A stretch of 64,000 nt of DNA from Lateolabrax maculatus (taxonomy: Eukaryota; Chordata; Actinopteri; Acropomatiformes; Lateolabracidae). Positions 62,701 through 64,000 of this stretch are shown here, one piece after another (position 1 is the stretch's first letter; each line of letters begins with the position of its first letter). The position numbers and the translations under genes are program-made. The DNA is taken from contig CM062213.1 of the NCBI GenBank assembly GCA_031216445.1, positions 12,153,501-12,217,500 of the forward strand, given 5' to 3'. The notes under the pieces were generated by a model that had not been told where the DNA came from, made no database searches, and saw nothing but the letters and a program-made list of their open reading frames with translations.

Positions 62701-63411
62701 GACTTTGCTCTTCTTTTCCCTCCGCAATGACAGAAATGTTCGCCAGCCATGGAAAGCCAAGTTATACAGATAATACCTGAAACAAAAAATACATCATTAG
62801 CAGAGAGAACCACTGTCTGTGACCTCAGCTGACTGAGGTACAAGACTGATGCACCTGTAGTGGCACTCTGCTCGCATCAGAAGACTCCACTCCCTCCTGG
62901 ACGTCCACCACTCGTCTCTCCATCCTTCAAAGGCTCCTCTCAAGACCACGCTGTTATAGTGGGACCTGCAACATGCAGTGTTATCCTTTGGTTAGAGGAA
63001 GGACATTTGAAAGTAGCAAACAGACTGTGATCCTAGCTTTAAATATTACAACTGCAAAACGTAGTGTAACATGTTACTTGGCTCTATGAGGAAGAACTCG
63101 GCCGAAGGTATTCTGCATCCATATCTTCAGAAACTTCCTTGCCAAGTGCCTGCAGTGGTTTCAATGAGTTAGACGGAGTTATTATAAATGACAGAAGATA
63201 AAAGTAGTGAGTCGAAATACAGTACACTTCAGTGTCTGGAGCACCTTATTCTCAGCTCCTTGAGTCTTCCACCTTTGTTCCAGCTGTATCCAACTCTGTA
63301 AGGAACCTTTCTGGTGTGAACTTTGCGGACCTGTTTGGTTTCGCCGCCAGAACTGTCCGGACAGCTGGGTCGGTGTCTCACTGCACCTGGCCTTCTGGCG
63401 TTACCCTGCAT
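55783..63411 (-). CDS. sfi1: SFI1 centrin-binding repeat protein
   Basis: Thirty coding exons: 63411-63245, 63149-63078, 62965-62855, 62776-62682, 62571-62454, 62364-62262, 62157-62001, 61903-61742, 61616-61543, 61458-61366, 61255-61158, 60984-60918, 60806-60676, 60564-60483, 60387-60209, 60108-60033, 59677-59582, 59477-59416, 59251-59149, 59043-58947, 58694-58534, 58435-58361, 58151-58077, 57965-57789, 57706-57522, 57429-57364, 57218-56974, 56877-56748, 56651-56552, 55956-55783. All phases fit; 1176 aa (human about 1240). The N-terminal YRVGYSWNKGGRLKELRIR and HLARKFLKIW match SFI1. Then come about twenty helical repeats with the centrin-binding pattern (Phe/Leu)-x-x-Trp-(Lys/Arg), for example AFLAWRK, TFVAWK, ALEHWRA. 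The C-terminus is a helical/coiled-coil segment (ELLSIQLDMKTYQQDRKQL). SFI1 with centrin forms long filaments at centrosomes/basal bodies and is needed for spindle-pole function. Some small exons are the least certain part. Confidence 0.9.
59703..59735. repeat. (CA)n microsatellite, TG on the sfi1 sense strand
   Basis: About sixteen dinucleotide units lying 26-58 bases upstream of the acceptor of the sfi1 exon that starts at 59677. Confidence 0.97.
61516..61534. repeat. Poly-T tract after sfi1 exon 9
   Basis: A run of about 19 T on the plus strand (A on the sfi1 strand) about 10 bases beyond the exon that ends at 61543. A simple homopolymer, noted for completeness. Confidence 0.9.
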
Positions 63412-64000
63412 TATGACCAGCGTACAGAACCGTGGAACCAAAACATCACAACCGAAACAAAAAACACTTTACCACAGTTTTAAGCCCTTTGTATGTGACA
63501 AAAGTAACATCCCAAATCAGTTGTTTGGGTAACTAAGTGCCGCGCGTTTGTTTTTCCTTGTCACGTGAACGCTGGTGTGATACCGGGGCCTGTTCCAGAC
63601 ACGGTTGTCATTGGCAACTGGCTGCGCCAATGCTCTGCGCAGTAAACACGGCACTAAATTCAGGTTGTGGCCGTTAAATGCGTGTTGACGCTGTTTAATA
63701 ATGTTTCCAGGCAGTGTTTGTGAGACCTTGTCCTCGATACGCGAGTTTAAATTGTGACATTTTTATTGTCGATGTGAGGCGCAGAGTACTAATAGTCAGG
63801 AACGCACCCGAGGTCCTTTCAGAGTAACGACAACTCGCAAAGTTATACCTTTACAGCCCGCGAGGGCGGGATCCCACGTAAACACAAAGAAGCGTCGGCA
63901 GGCGGCTACGGCGGAGCCACAAATCGAGCAAACCCCGAGACAATGAATAGCTGCCCCATCTAGCGCCTTTTTAAATGTTCTACATTGAGTGTAAATTAAA
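63412..64000 (-). promoter_or_regulatory. Probable sfi1 promoter / 5' UTR region
   Basis: The sfi1 start codon is at 63411. Upstream sequence to 63960 becomes richer in CpG (CACGTGAACG at 63563, GCGCC and CGCGAG around 63740-63860), as expected for a TATA-less promoter. The transcription start and any upstream exon were not placed. No other gene is visible before the window ends. Confidence 0.4.

Overview
This is a vertebrate nuclear window, almost certainly from a ray-finned (probably percomorph) fish. The genes are split by GT-AG introns, their proteins match vertebrate families, and the introns and spacers are AT-rich and full of repeats I recognise as common in teleosts (L2-type LINE remnants, short inverted-repeat DNA elements, a tRNA-like SINE-type repeat, CA/TG microsatellites). 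There is no bacterial, phage or CRISPR content.

Nine protein-coding genes could be assembled by following reading phase across splice sites. In every multi-exon gene the exon lengths sum to a whole number of codons and the phases agree at every junction, so all look intact. In order: an SLC6 neurotransmitter/osmolyte transporter (minus, 2583-16788, 14 coding exons, 609 aa); frs3, the FGF-receptor adaptor (minus, 27854-32954, 5 coding exons, 621 aa); tspo (plus, 39139-39848, 161 aa); uqcc2 (minus, 40600-42324, 128 aa); tomm6 (plus, 42462-43418, 64 aa); an intronless-CDS UPF0739/C1orf74-like gene (plus, 43912-44703, 263 aa); sirt4 (minus, 46067-47762, 310 aa); a bilobal transferrin-family gene (minus, 48924-55177, 17 exons, 730 aa); and sfi1, the centrin-binding spindle/centrosome protein (minus, 55783-63411, 30 coding exons, 1176 aa).

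Layout: 1-2.5 kb is repeat-rich with one doubtful small membrane ORF. 2.5-16.8 kb is the SLC6 gene, whose introns carry many repeats. 16.9-27.8 kb is non-coding, with LINE remnants, short DNA elements and possibly a long frs3 3' UTR. 27.8-34.7 kb is frs3 with a CpG-rich promoter. 35-38 kb is a repeat-rich spacer. 38.2-48 kb is compact and gene-dense: tspo, uqcc2, tomm6 and sirt4 all encode mitochondrial proteins, and uqcc2/tomm6 share a 137-bp bidirectional promoter. 48.9-63.4 kb holds the transferrin-like gene and sfi1, both on the minus strand.

Most interesting points: the transferrin-like protein keeps the full two-lobe, 17-exon structure but has lost six of the eight iron ligands and the anion-site arginine in both lobes. 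The SLC6 transporter has unusual residues in the unwound parts of TM1, TM6 and TM8. An L2 LINE tail ends within a few bases of an SLC6 splice donor. An sfi1 exon has a (TG)n tract just upstream of its acceptor. A short element near 37.3 kb has very long terminal inverted repeats. I found no clear new multi-gene system; calls rest on reading the sequence and on family knowledge, not on database searches.
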